64,000 bases of DNA from Poronia punctata (lineage: Eukaryota > Ascomycota > Sordariomycetes > Xylariales > Xylariaceae): positions 163,165 to 227,164 of the forward strand of contig MU401484.1 in assembly GCA_022579005.1 (NCBI GenBank), in the 5' to 3' direction. The notes under the pieces were generated by a model. The model was not told the origin of the DNA. It saw only the letters and a list, made by a program, of their open reading frames with translations, and searched no databases. The position numbers and the translations under genes were made by a program. This document shows, one piece after another, positions 22,950 to 34,600 of the stretch. Within the stretch, counting starts at the first letter, position 1, and each line of letters begins with the position of its first letter.

Positions 22950-25118
22950 GCATATTTGCTTGCTTCTCTGTTTTTGGTGTTTGGCCCAGCTTGGAGTTTA
23001 CGGTAGTGATGGCAGCATGGCGCAATGGTGTTTGGGATCCCTTGTGGATATTTACGGACTTATGAGAGGCATTTCTCGGAGTTGTTCGAATCAAAAAGGG
23101 AGCATTTTCTTTGAACGAGATACCAGACGCAGCGTTGTTGTATATTGGCAGTACTTTTTGGAACCATGTGGAGGTTTCATATACCCAAGCAATTTATATC
23201 TATCATTTATGACCAAAGTCCATTCCTGTGCGCATTTCAGTCTTGCCAATCTTACTGACTTGCAGCTTTTGACATGGGGTGAAACAACAGCAGATCAACT
23301 TTTGTGATAATACGATGCGAGCATCCGCCGCTTATGTAGCTCTTGGTGCTAGCGTTAGGGCAAGTAGAAGGAAAGCCTCGAGTTCATTTCTTCCTCTTGC
23401 TAATACCTATTTGTCAAGCGGTGTGAATTGTCTGATTTTGTTACAGCTAAACCTCCGGTACCGCATACACGTGTATAGCGCCTAGTCTAGATAATTACTA
23501 TACGTAGATGGATGTTTACCCCTGATTATCTAATCGCAGTAGTCTATCTGCCGAGTCATGGTAATACAACGGGTATAGCGCGAGCGCTAGGTTCATTTAA
23601 GTGTGTTATGTCAACTTGTACGAGAATATAAGGCTCTTTGTGCATTGGTTTTGTCTACTTAAGAGTAAATGGATGGATGTAGAGTGTCTACGAGCAGGAG
23701 GAACGACGGTCAAAAGGGGTGAATACTTTAAGCAAGCAATTCGGTTAACCTATCGTAGTTTTGTTACCCTGGTAAATCTTAACACGCATGTGTGCTCGTA
23801 TAGGAGGGGAATACGAGTAGGTAGGTACGATTCCTTATATCTGACGGATCACTAGATAGAGCCTAGCTTTGCAGATTAATTATATAGTAAACTGTCTGCA
23901 TAAAGGGTTTGTATAGAACTTGTAGTTAAGTTAAAGTTTGTTCCCTGTCTTAAGCCATGTTTAAAGCTTTGGTTTGTTGATTAGAAGCTCCCGGAAAAGG
24001 GCGAGGTGTTTTATACTGCCTTATGTATACATAAGGAGATGTGTTGGGGCCCGGGGGTATAAATATGGATACGCTCTTCCTTATCCTGCCAGGAGGTGGA
24101 CAAAATAAACGAGTTTGCTCCACATCCGGCACAGCGGCGTTTAAGGTAGGAATTGACGTACTATAGCCACTGCCGACTTTAATGCCAGATAACTATATTG
24201 CTACAATTTTTAAAAAATAAGAAAAAATCAGTAATAGATAAAGATGCAAAAGAAGTAATACATATTAAAGGTATAGAGTATTTAGTCAAAGGATAGTTAA
24301 ATTATTTAGTATATAAAAGAAGGTATAAGTAAGAATTTTAGTGTAAAAAATGGGGAACTGGCGGCCATGCTCATTTATTTTGACCACCCCCTGCCTGCCA
24401 CGCCTAACCTCGCACCTGGGACTGCCTTGCAAGTTGCTGTACCCCTACTTGTACAGACACACGTAATTCGAGGGTTAGTACAGAATCTGGGACCAATCAA
24501 GTTCGAGAAGCCGAGGTGAACCCATTACAGGTATAGTGGCTATGGGGAGGCCAGTCCAAAGATCCAATCATATTCCATCTTGAATAGCCCTTTGGGAAAA
24601 GTGTAGACTAGACTAATACCTGCTAGTATTACCAAAGACTGGGGCTCACCATCAACGACTGGGACCGGTCGGGGGAAAAATTACCTGACAGGCAATTTCC
24701 TGACCTCCTTATCAAAACGTTCGACAGACCGACACGTGCTATTCTCGCGAATTTGCATCCATTGTATGCTTCTCCTCCCACTTGACGCGACTCGACTGGA
24801 AACCGCATGTTGCGTCTGTGTCGAGTAGTTTGAACCACTTGCTTTGACCATTCCTAGATGACTTCACTCCTTTAGCATCTACGGTATAAGAATCGAAACT
24901 CGAACGAACTGCATCCCCCTTTCTACTATCAGCCGAGACAAAAACGACCCGGATTCAATCGCAAATCCAATTCGCACGACCAACCAACAAAATACGCCGA
25001 CAGCATTCGCCTCGGATACATACTTGGTCCCGATCGTCGAATTGATAAACTGACCCTTGTGGTGGCCAAGTTTTTGCCGAATAATTTCAACTCTCCGTTA
25101 TTCACCGTAACCGCCAAC
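22950..25118. other. Intergenic between palH and the ceramide synthase gene
   Basis: About 2.2 kb. It starts with the presumed palH 3' UTR and ends with the 5' leader of the next gene (the upstream frame has no ATG, only a GTG at 25059). It contains an AT-rich island (24186-24352) and one octamer copy (23812). No gene seen. Confidence 0.6.
24186..24352. other. AT-rich island, possible decayed transposon fragment
   Basis: About 165 bp with very few G or C, bounded sharply by ordinary-composition DNA on the right (GGGGAACTGGCGGCC). The plus strand reads as Lys/Ile/Tyr codons broken by TAA/TAG stops, the look of a RIP-mutated repeat. One frame gives IEYLVKG then a stop, faintly like a retroelement chromodomain (YLVKW). 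That match is too short to rely on. Confidence 0.35.
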
Positions 25119-26568
25119 ATGGTATCCGCCGAACCATTCCCCCCTTTCAATACATCGGCCCAGCCGCTTCACTCGGCCGCCGAACAAAATACGACGCGAC
25201 GCCGACCTAGAAAGTCGAGCGGACTTCCAGCCGAGATTCGCGCCGGCGATACTGGAGCACCTAGTCTCCAAGCCAGCCTTGCCAGCCTGCAGAGCAGCTC
25301 GTCCGCGACCAAGTCCTCCATCGCCGAGCACAGCACTCGCAAAGGATCCAAACGCCGCAAGGCTCGTTCGTTACTACGACGCTTCAAAAACCATGTTATC
25401 AAACATACTTGGATCTTGCCGCTCATCATCTTGTCCGTCGTCGGTGTCCTATATGCCGTCAATCCCACCGATTCAAACCCGGTCAACCACTTCATCTTCC
25501 TCTCGTACAAACTCCCCGCCGAGGCTGGCGCAGATCCTGCCGAACCGATCCAATATGGCAAAGGAAAATGGGACATTGCTTTTGTCTCGTTCTATACAGT
25601 CGTCCTCTCGTTCACCCGCGAATTCATCATGCAGGAGTTCCTTCGCCCTTTGGCCAAGAAAGCCGGCCTCAAGTCCCGTGCCAAACAGGCTCGTTTTATG
25701 GAACAGCTCTACACTGCCATCTACTTCGGTGTCTTGGGCCCGGCAGGCATGTACGTCATGAGCCATACACCGGTCTGGTACTTCAACACTCGTGGCATGT
25801 ATGAGAACTTCCCGCACAAGACTCATGAGGCCGATTTCAAGTTCTATTATCTTTTCCAGGCTGCGTACTGGGCCCAACAGGCCATTGTCCTGCTGTTAGG
25901 CCTAGAGGAAAGGAGAAAGGACTTTAAAGAACTTGTCGGTCATCATATTGTCAGCTTGGCCTTGATCGGCCTCAGTTACCGATTCCATTTCACATACATG
26001 GGTCTTGCTGTCTACATCACTCATGACATTAGTGATTTCTTCCTAGCGGTAAGTTTCCGTCTTGCCCGATATATTGACGCGCGATATGGCTAACAAGATG
26101 CTTGGGCAGACCTCCAAGACGCTGAATTATATCGATCACTGGGCCACTGGACCTTATTTCTTTGTCTTTATGTGTGTTTGGGCCTATCTGCGACACTTCC
26201 TCAACCTCCGCATTATTTGGTCTCTCTTTACTGAGTTCAAGACGGTTGGCCCATACGAGCTTAACTGGGAGACAGGACAGTACAAGTGTGATATCGCCTT
26301 TGTTATTACCTTGACACTGCTTGCCTCTCTACAGGCTTTAAACCTCTTCTGGTGGTTCTTTATTGTCCGAATTGCCTATCGTTTTGTAGTCTACCAGACA
26401 GCTGAAGACGATCGGTCCGAAGCTGAACAGTCTGATGGAGAGGAAACCGAGGATACGGCCGAGAAAAAGTCGGCCGCCCAGCCTTTGTTGAATGGTCAGA
26501 CAACTGGGGCAAACGGACATACCAGCGGTTCTCTGAAAAACCGCCAAGGCGGAGCCACGGCAAAATAA
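25119..26568 (+). CDS. lag1: Sphingosine N-acyltransferase (ceramide synthase, Lag1/Lac1 family)
   Basis: It joins acyl-CoA to a sphingoid base to make (dihydro)ceramide in the ER membrane. Two exons, 25119-26048 and 26110-26568, are separated by a 61-nt intron (GTAAGT, acceptor GGGCAG), giving 462 residues. The N-terminal 95 residues are soluble and Ser/Arg rich. Hydrophobic segments begin at about 97, 152, 198, 245 and 277, with two more in the second exon. The catalytic Lag1 motif is intact: the HH pair at 275-276 (VGHHIVSLALIGLSY), then HFTYMGLAVYITHDISDFFLA up to the intron, continuing TSKTLNY. The C-terminus is acidic, with an SDGEETED stretch like the CK2-phosphorylated tail of yeast Lag1/Lac1. 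The ATG at 25119 follows CCAAC and is the first in frame. Which acyl chain length it prefers cannot be read from sequence. Confidence 0.95.
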
Positions 26569-29212
26569 TCCAGCCGATAAATCCTAGCCCTACTGGCCGA
26601 TGACTGTTTGTACCTGCTTCTAGGTCTTTACTTCCATTTCAGGAGTATGTACGGCCGCATGCAAGACATCAACAATGGCCCCCCTGGGTCACTCTAGTGG
26701 AAGGTAGCCTGGATTCAGAAAATCAAAGCACATAAAGTGTACTCTTGACGGCTTCAACATGTGTTTGAGGCGGAAAGCGCTGGCTGGCAGCCCAACTGGC
26801 ATCCGACGAACAGACTTGGGGGAGATACCGGGCACTGCTGATAAGGGGCTGGGATATCCTGGACATGAGGCGTTTACTATTGTCGGTGGCTCCATGACCT
26901 GTCATGGTGAAGTCTTGGTCCCATACCAGCAAAGGGTGTATTGGATAATGGCTGTTTGAAAAAGTTCAAATGGTGATGATCAATAGGCAAACATGATTTA
27001 AAAAGAAAAGGTCTAAAATGTCGGATGCCCGGGCTGTGGAGTATGAGGAAATGTGTCACGAGCGAGTTTTGAAACTTCTTTCACTCTTTTTCACTTCGTG
27101 TATTATTGTTTGGATGGCCTATTATACACACAGAAATATCTAACCTAATAGATAATGACAGCAGGGCTAGACTTGTCCTGCTTCTTTACTTGTTTCCCAT
27201 CTTTTATCCAACAAGCTATCGTGATATAACCCTCCCTGCCTACTACATAATGGGCATAGATGTCCACTTTTGCTGTCTTTTCCCCTATTATATTAAGCAT
27301 ATTGCTGACGGGCATTGTATCATCATACGAGGAAGTACTTAAACCCAAGCTTTCAAAATTTATCGGTGGTTATGGGTTCACATTGCTCCTAGTCATTGTG
27401 TCAACTGAACCTAACTTTAACTCTCAGCCGACGAAAAGATAGAAGTCAGTAAGTCAGGTATGTCAGTCAGCCACCCCCCCTCTCTTTCTCATCACACTCA
27501 ATACCTCTACCTCACCTTATACTCTCTAGATAATGCCCGCCTCTTGAATTTATCGGCCCCCCCCCCCAGTTCCCTTCCTCCCTCTTACTCACTCGGCCAG
27601 TATAAAAGTGATAAGCTCTCGCTTCCGTAGGTAGGCGATAAATAGGTCAAGTCAAGTATTCTAGGTTAGGGGGAGAGGAGAGAGGAGAGAGGAGGGGGGG
27701 GGTCGCCACTTTTTCAGTTCTCAACAAAAACACACTTCTTTTTGTGAAATACCTTTTTTTCTCCCCTCATGTCTCACAGTAGAGGATAATTTATTAATAG
27801 TCTTTTGCTACGTATTTATTAGGTAGCACCCAGCGCGTATAAGGACTAACCTAGGTTAACAGATAGTGTAAGTGTAGACCAGTGAGGGGGGGAAAAAAAG
27901 AGGCCGTATTGGAGTGACTGACGCCAGCAAGATAAATCTTTTTTATAGTGCAAAGATAGTATGATGTAATTACCTATCTAGTATACGCCCTTTTTGTATT
28001 ACCTTCTGCCTTAAAATGAAGTGAGATAGATACTTACCTTCATTGCCTGGTACGCAGGTGACCAAAAAAGAAATGAAACGGGGGGTTCCCTAACACCCCC
28101 TTGCTAGCCTACAATAACCACTACTCCGGCTACCCTTGTCCTTTGTTTTTTTACTTGAAAATTATGTTGGAAGAAATCAGAAAAAATGACATAGGAGAGC
28201 TAAATTTATCAAGTACATGTATATCTTGCTATTTGGCTTTAGATTGCGGACATAGCATAGTTATATGTTGATATTCTGGTTGCACCCCCTGCTTTTCTTT
28301 TTTTGGCCACCCGCGTGCCTGGGTCTTGTACAAATTGCTGATGGTGCAGATACATACAAGGCTTCGAGCCATAACACCAGAATGAGATAATATAGTTACA
28401 AGGCGCGAAGAGGTCGGTTGCTCCCACAACGAGGACTTATGGTATAGGCCTAGAACTCAGTAAGTCGCTACTTTAATTGATCCCTTCCTCGAAGCATATT
28501 AGGATATGAACAGAACAATCACGGAAAAGAGACAATCTGGGCATGTTTGATAGCAATAATAAATAGTCAATTTTGGTTTCGGAAACAGATATTCTTTCTT
28601 CCGAACCGCCGTGTCGCCTAATAGCACCCATTGACCATAACATTTTTGCTGCCTCGCTCCCCGATCCTGATCTCTCCCAAACGCATTCGTGTACGCCAGG
28701 AGAGCCAGATAAAAGGGCCACGACTGTCCACCACTCTATAGACTGTGCTGATATCACACAGGGCCAAACTTGGAATAACGTCATGAATGTCTCGACAACG
28801 GGACCAAAAGACTCTGTAATCACACGAAATCAATGAGTGGGGGCCATGTCCCTACTCCTCCAGACGCCCGTAGCTCGGACGGCTAGACACCAATCGGTTT
28901 ACAACGCAATGCTCCCCAGAGCCCGAAGAGCTGGTGCAATGCCACAGCATACATTATCTTCCTAGGCCCGTCCTTCGCTCTTTGCTTATTCCTGATACCA
29001 ATCCTTTTTTGACCGCCCAAGAAAATGCATGCCCCGTTATTCCGTGTATCTCGGGGTATCGTAAAAAAGCAAATTTGAAGATGCCATAACGCCAATATGC
29101 CTAACCGAAACTCCGCTGCTTAAAAAAAAAGATGCCGGAAAAGGAAGAGAGAAATTATTAAGAGGGCAAAGACCGGACCGATCCATGTGCCTCAATTGTT
29201 GCCCGTGGGAAA
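26569..29212. other. Convergent intergenic region with low-complexity tracts
   Basis: About 2.6 kb between two convergent genes, so mainly 3' UTRs plus spacer. It holds several G or C runs (around 27470, 27557, 27693), a GAGAG-rich purine tract (27670-27700) and a perfect 12-bp palindrome TAACCTAGGTTA at 27847-27858. No gene supported. Confidence 0.6.
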
Positions 29213-31684
29213 TTAACAGCTGATTGCTGTAGCTGCGTGAGCATCCTTTGGAAACGGAGAGAGTTCCGCGAGACTCTGTATCCGGTGATATGCGCCCTGT
29301 TGAGGCCCCGACGTGTTAGGGGGCGTGCTGGTTGCGGCCCGGTAGCTGCCATTTGCTGTGGCTACACCTGACGAGATTGGGGGACGCTCCGCTACCGTCA
29401 TATCACGCAGAGCCATCCCAGTCTCACTCGGGCCTGAAACTGTGATGTAATTGTTGTGGAAGTGTGGTCCCAAGGTCTGGTGCAATGTATGATTCACTCT
29501 CTCCGGGCCACCGGAGCTTTTGGCTGGATCGGAGCGATTGCCGTGGGCGCTTGGTGTTGAAATTTCGTCGGTACCATCATAGCGGCCACCGGGTGCCGTT
29601 CCGTCTCTCAACTGAGGGCTGGATTGTTTGGAGCCATTGAACTACAGTGACCAAAAGCTGTTAGTTGCATTGAATGATGCCATGTCTGGGCCGTCGGAGT
29701 GTGTCCAAGATCCATTAGTCGGCCCGAAAGTGGTTCAGTTACGTACAAAGCAATACTTGTTGAGAATCTCCTCGTACGAGGCCGAGGCGATACTGGACGA
29801 AGTCGGCGTGTCCTTGGCACTGGGAAGACCATCCATGGGTGTGGGCGATCCGGGCTGATAAGCTCTAGGGGGGACAATCTGGAACCCGGTGCTCGGCGAC
29901 TGGTTGACTTCCACTGGCTCTGATGCGCTCATCGTCCCTCTCTGGTGGCTTTTCATGTACAAACCATCGTTTTGTGGGGGGCTCAATCTCAGGTTCTTCT
30001 GGGCTTGCACGGCAGCACTTAGTGAAACACTAAAATCGTAGCGATTTGCAAATGCAGCGCCACTCGGGGTCGACAAGCGACCGGGCAAGTTGTCACTGGG
30101 GATGCTTGTCGTGGATTTGGAACTCTTAAGACGTAATCCGAGCGGCTCTGGCTCACCCAGGAATTCGTGGATTTGTTGATCCGTGGCCAGCTTGGCGTTC
30201 TGACCAAACTCGTCAAACGCCCCGACGGGCATAGACCTGGGGCGCGATGCTGATGAGGTTGCCTGGCGATTGCTGCGGGGTAGAGTGCCGGCGGGCCGCG
30301 CTGACGCTCCTTGAAATCCTTTCTTGCCATTCTGAGGAAGGAACTTCTTGCGGAAATCGACTTGGAAGTTGGCATGGTCGTTGTTATCCCAGTACTCCTG
30401 CCCATTGACATTGTAGCGGATGCAGAAGTAGAGCGTTTTGGCCTCGAGATTGGCAATGTCGGACAACTTGATGCTGAACTGAAATCGGTCGTGGCCGGTC
30501 TCGCTCACGTGCGGCCGAATTGGGTGATGATACTCTGCGCCAATCTCAGAGGTGGTTTTCCAGTAATCGAAGGTGAACCTGCAAACGACGACTTTGTGGA
30601 ACGCCAGGTTGGCGACAGCAACGGAGCCCACCAAGCTCTTTTGATCTGGCGACATCCATACTCTCTCCAGTCTCACAGCCAGACCTTTCCGAAGAGGTGT
30701 CTCCGCAGGCAAGTTATTCACCACAATTTCCCATTCATACGGCGGCGTTCTGGGCTCGGGTTTTGAAGCCAGTTTGAACGGGTACTCGGTATCGCTTTCG
30801 TAGTTGTCGGCGGGAGAAGAGCCGGCGCTAACAGCTAGCGGTCTGTCGACTTGCAGAAAATGGCGTACATGTTCTAGATGAGAATCAAAGTGGACGGCTT
30901 TGGAGAAGGTCGGGGTCCCGGGCATGCTCGATGGCCTCCGCAAAGGACGCAAGGCAGGCCGTACCAACTCTCCCGATTTCTTGCGCACCATTTGAGGCTT
31001 CTTGAATATTTCATCCTGTTCTGAACCTTCGTCGGATGCACTCAAGGACGCGCCTGACGAGCTGGTCAGGTAAATATTGGTATCGGTGTGGGACCTGACA
31101 TGGGATATTTTACGTCCTGTGTCGAGGCCAGCTGTCCGTATAGTCGGCTTCTGCGGGGGTTCGGCAAGATTGTTCACTTGTTGCGGAAGCAACAGAAGAT
31201 CGCCAGGTAAAGCCCTGTTAGGAGAACTGGCTCGACATTGGGGGATCGCACTAATGGCCTCTTTGAGCTCTTTCATACTCGTAATTTCCCTCTCCCTCCC
31301 CCGCTCAGCAGTCTCTGTCGTCCCTTCATCCTCACTAGATGATTCCGGGGGCGAGATAATGGCCCCTGGGGGCATGCCCCGAGCATTAGCAACAGGGGGC
31401 GGCGATTGCCGAATAGAGGACGAATATTGAGTTGCCATACCCTTCAAGTTGTCAGAAGTGCCTGGTGGTGTGATATCTGGTGACGACCCATGATAACTGG
31501 AGGGCGCTCCAACAACGGCAGTGGCAGAGGCGGTGCGACGATGCCTGGTCATATACGAAGCGGACTTTGGTAGAGACGGCCTTGTGGGGGTTGAGCCCGA
31601 GTTGAAAGAAGGCCGACGGCTGGCGTTGGGGGAAGATGGAGCTGAGGAGGCGGGCGAACAGTGGGATGGAGGCGTGTAAGGCAT
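29213..31684 (-). CDS. Glycogen-targeting regulatory subunit of protein phosphatase 1 (CBM21)
   Basis: Such proteins (yeast Gac1/Pig1/Pig2) bring the PP1 catalytic subunit to glycogen and glycogen synthase. Two exons, 29747-31684 and 29213-29641, are joined over a 105-nt intron (GTACGT donor, TGTAG acceptor, phase 0), giving 788 residues. A canonical RVxF-type PP1 docking motif, KAVHF, is at residues 262-266. The CBM21 carbohydrate-binding domain runs from about 318 to 445, with VWMSPDQ, VANLAFHKVVVCRFTFDYW and the sugar-binding signature NGQEYWDNNDHANFQV. The rest is Ser/Pro-rich and probably disordered. I chose the start MPYTPPSHCSPASS at 31684 because it fits the family N-terminus as I remember it. 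The frame stays open to another ATG at 31936, which would add 84 unremarkable residues. Without the second exon the protein would stop at KYCFVRN, which is intron read-through. Confidence 0.9.
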
Positions 31685-34600
31685 TCCCACAAACCTGGAG
31701 TGCCAAACTAAGGGCGATGACAGAAGGGCAGAGAAGTGGATGTCAGCGACAATAACACTGTTGGGCTTAGGATGGCGTCTGGTGCGTGGCAGGCAGGAAA
31801 ATATGCTTGTCCGCAGGATTTCGTGCCACCGCTTAGGCTGATTAGAGCAAGAGGCAGTAGCGACCTCAACCTTGGGTATGACGTTAAGGGTAGGATCCGG
31901 GTAGAAACCTAGGAAGGAGGCCAGTTCTATTAGCATGATTTCCTATAGTATGACCTTCCATGATAGGGCAAGTCCAATGACAGAACAATAGGTGTGTTTG
32001 CTAAGATCATGACCTGTTGCTCGAATATCGCGCTTCCTTGCTGAGCAAACAAGTCGATTGATTGATGCGCGTAAGTGCAGGAGCGATCCACCGGACAATG
32101 TGAATAAACGGTAATTGAGAGCTTTTTATGACTCTAGGTGTATTCTTTTCCTTTCTTCAGGAATGTAGTTTATGAAGCAAACGCGAGAGACAAGTCCAAA
32201 AGCATGTGGCGTTGTCCCAGGTGACCGTGGTTGGAATGGAGACTCTCATGTTCTCATCTTCTCATCCGCCAGCTATCAACCCGCCGGATATACGCATTGA
32301 TATCCGGTCTTAAACATGGTGGGTATGCTGTGGTGTCTTCGCATCTCGTCTGCTTCATTCTGCAAGCAACCGGAAACAGAGGGAAGGCGGATATGCGCAA
32401 AGTAACAGATGACAGGGAACGGGGGGACGCTTACCAGAATAATTGAGGCGTGTTTTCTCGAAAAAGGTTCGATATAGACCGGGCCAGGGAGATTAGAGTG
32501 CAATGATGATCATATATATTTCGAGACAGACGCAGCGGCAATATTCCAGCAACGGTGCGAATTACGGTCCTTCCAAATGTATGTCGAGGTGCACAAGACC
32601 ACGAATGACTGAGGGCGAGGCTAATCGAGACGGCTACCAATGATTCCCGACAAAGACGGCGAAGAGGCTGAAAATCCGGAAGGGCGGGGTCATTAATGGT
32701 TGCCGCGTAAAGAGGATGATGGAACTGCAATATAAACTGCAATGGCGAGTAAAGAGACTGAGCTATAATCGTGAACGTACGTCAGCACCAAATATCATTG
32801 CCAATCGCATTTATAAGCATAATCAATGGTATCTTTCCCGTGGCAACTGGACTTCGAGGTTCCAGACCGCAATCGGAAGAACTGGCTGGAGGATAGAAGA
32901 TAGCGTTGTAGAGAATGTTCCCATTCTTCCTTTGTCATCGCAAGTCCCTATGTCTCGCATCTTCTCCCCTCTCATGCCACCAAATAGACATACTAAACTG
33001 TATGGGCGCAAGTCCGGACAACCAAAGCAGATGGTTAACAAAAAAGGAGATATGCCAACTTACCTATGGACAAAAAGTAGACTGATCAATCAGGACGTCT
33101 CTGTCTTGTCTTGATTCCAGGTCCAAAGATGAGGACGTGATGAAACGGCTCAAACAAGAAGGACTATGGGTTTTAAGTTGTTGCAGACACACCGAACAAC
33201 CAATAATAATCAGGATGATATAGGAATGATACAATCTTGAACCTGATTTCTCCGGTGTTACAAGCACGTTGCGTTTATTATCCAGCAGAGCCGGGAGCGG
33301 GAGGGTGAGGAAAGAGGCGTGGGTGAGGGAGGATAGCGTTTATAATAAAGGAGCTGGGATGGATGAAAGACCTTTAGTGGGTGATACAACTGGAGGCAAT
33401 AGTGGTGATAACAGTAAAAAGGTATACTGTGAAAGGTCTGACGGTGGGGACGGTGTACGGCGGACGGGTAGGGGGCAAAGCGCGAAACCTGCTACCGGTA
33501 GGGTGCGGTACTTTGTGTGGATGTACACCTAGATACACCTTATGTAACAATCAACATGTTTGTAGGATGGTTCTAGGTAGTCTACAGACATACCTAGTAC
33601 CTATCTCTAGATGCCTGCCGTATGTAGCCCTGGCTGCATGTAACCAACCTAATGCACGCCTGCATGCATGTCAGTAGGAGGTCGAACCCGAACTAGAGCC
33701 AGCCGTTGGGGCGAAGGCCTGGCTAAGAATTTTCAACACTGTACTCCACCTCGCATAAATTGGTGGGGAGGAGGGCCCTGGGAATATGTCACTTCGCACT
33801 GTATTCCCCAGTGGGTCCAGGCTAGCACCCAAATGGGTTGGTCTTGTCTGGAAAACCTAGCACAGTGCAGAACCGCTTTGCGGCTGGCTTATTATACCAT
33901 TTGACGGAAATCAACTTGCAAAGAGACCAGAACCCCCGGAGACCCGAGATTTGTCTACACATTTCGGTAGGTACATAGGTATCCTGATCTCTCGTCTACT
34001 GTGGTAACCGAATTAGAAGCTCTTGTCCTACCTTGCGCATACTTTACGTATATATAGTGTCAAACGCCTTAAGCAGCTTGAGGAGCAAACACCTGGGGTG
34101 GTTATGCTATATAGTCCGCGCATAATCTATGAACCCAACAGCACATTGAGATATATTTTCTCTCCTGCTTTAGACTCTTGTGAAGACAAGCTAGGGAAGA
34201 ATTGTCTACTATTGCGAAAAATACAGCCTGGCACGGAGCCCCGGACGAGGGATTTCGAAACGCCCTTCCTATACATTGCTCACCTTTTCTGGCCATGAAT
34301 AAACTTGTAAATGAATTGCTACTGCTGACTTCATACTCTTCCCAAAATATATTGACGACAACATCACCCTTTGGACTTCAAAGCATGGTTTGTACGACAA
34401 TCTGTCTCCAAACTCCGTCCTCGGGTTTTAGCAGGAGACGGTAGGAGCTCGCGCATATACTCGTATGTACAGTAGGGATAACGTCGAGTATTACAGAGCA
34501 AGGGCGACAATACAGTATTAAGATGTGGTGTATATTAATAGCTTGGTATTTTTTGTTACCATTTCGAAACATAGTAATCCCTACAGACATGACATAACCC

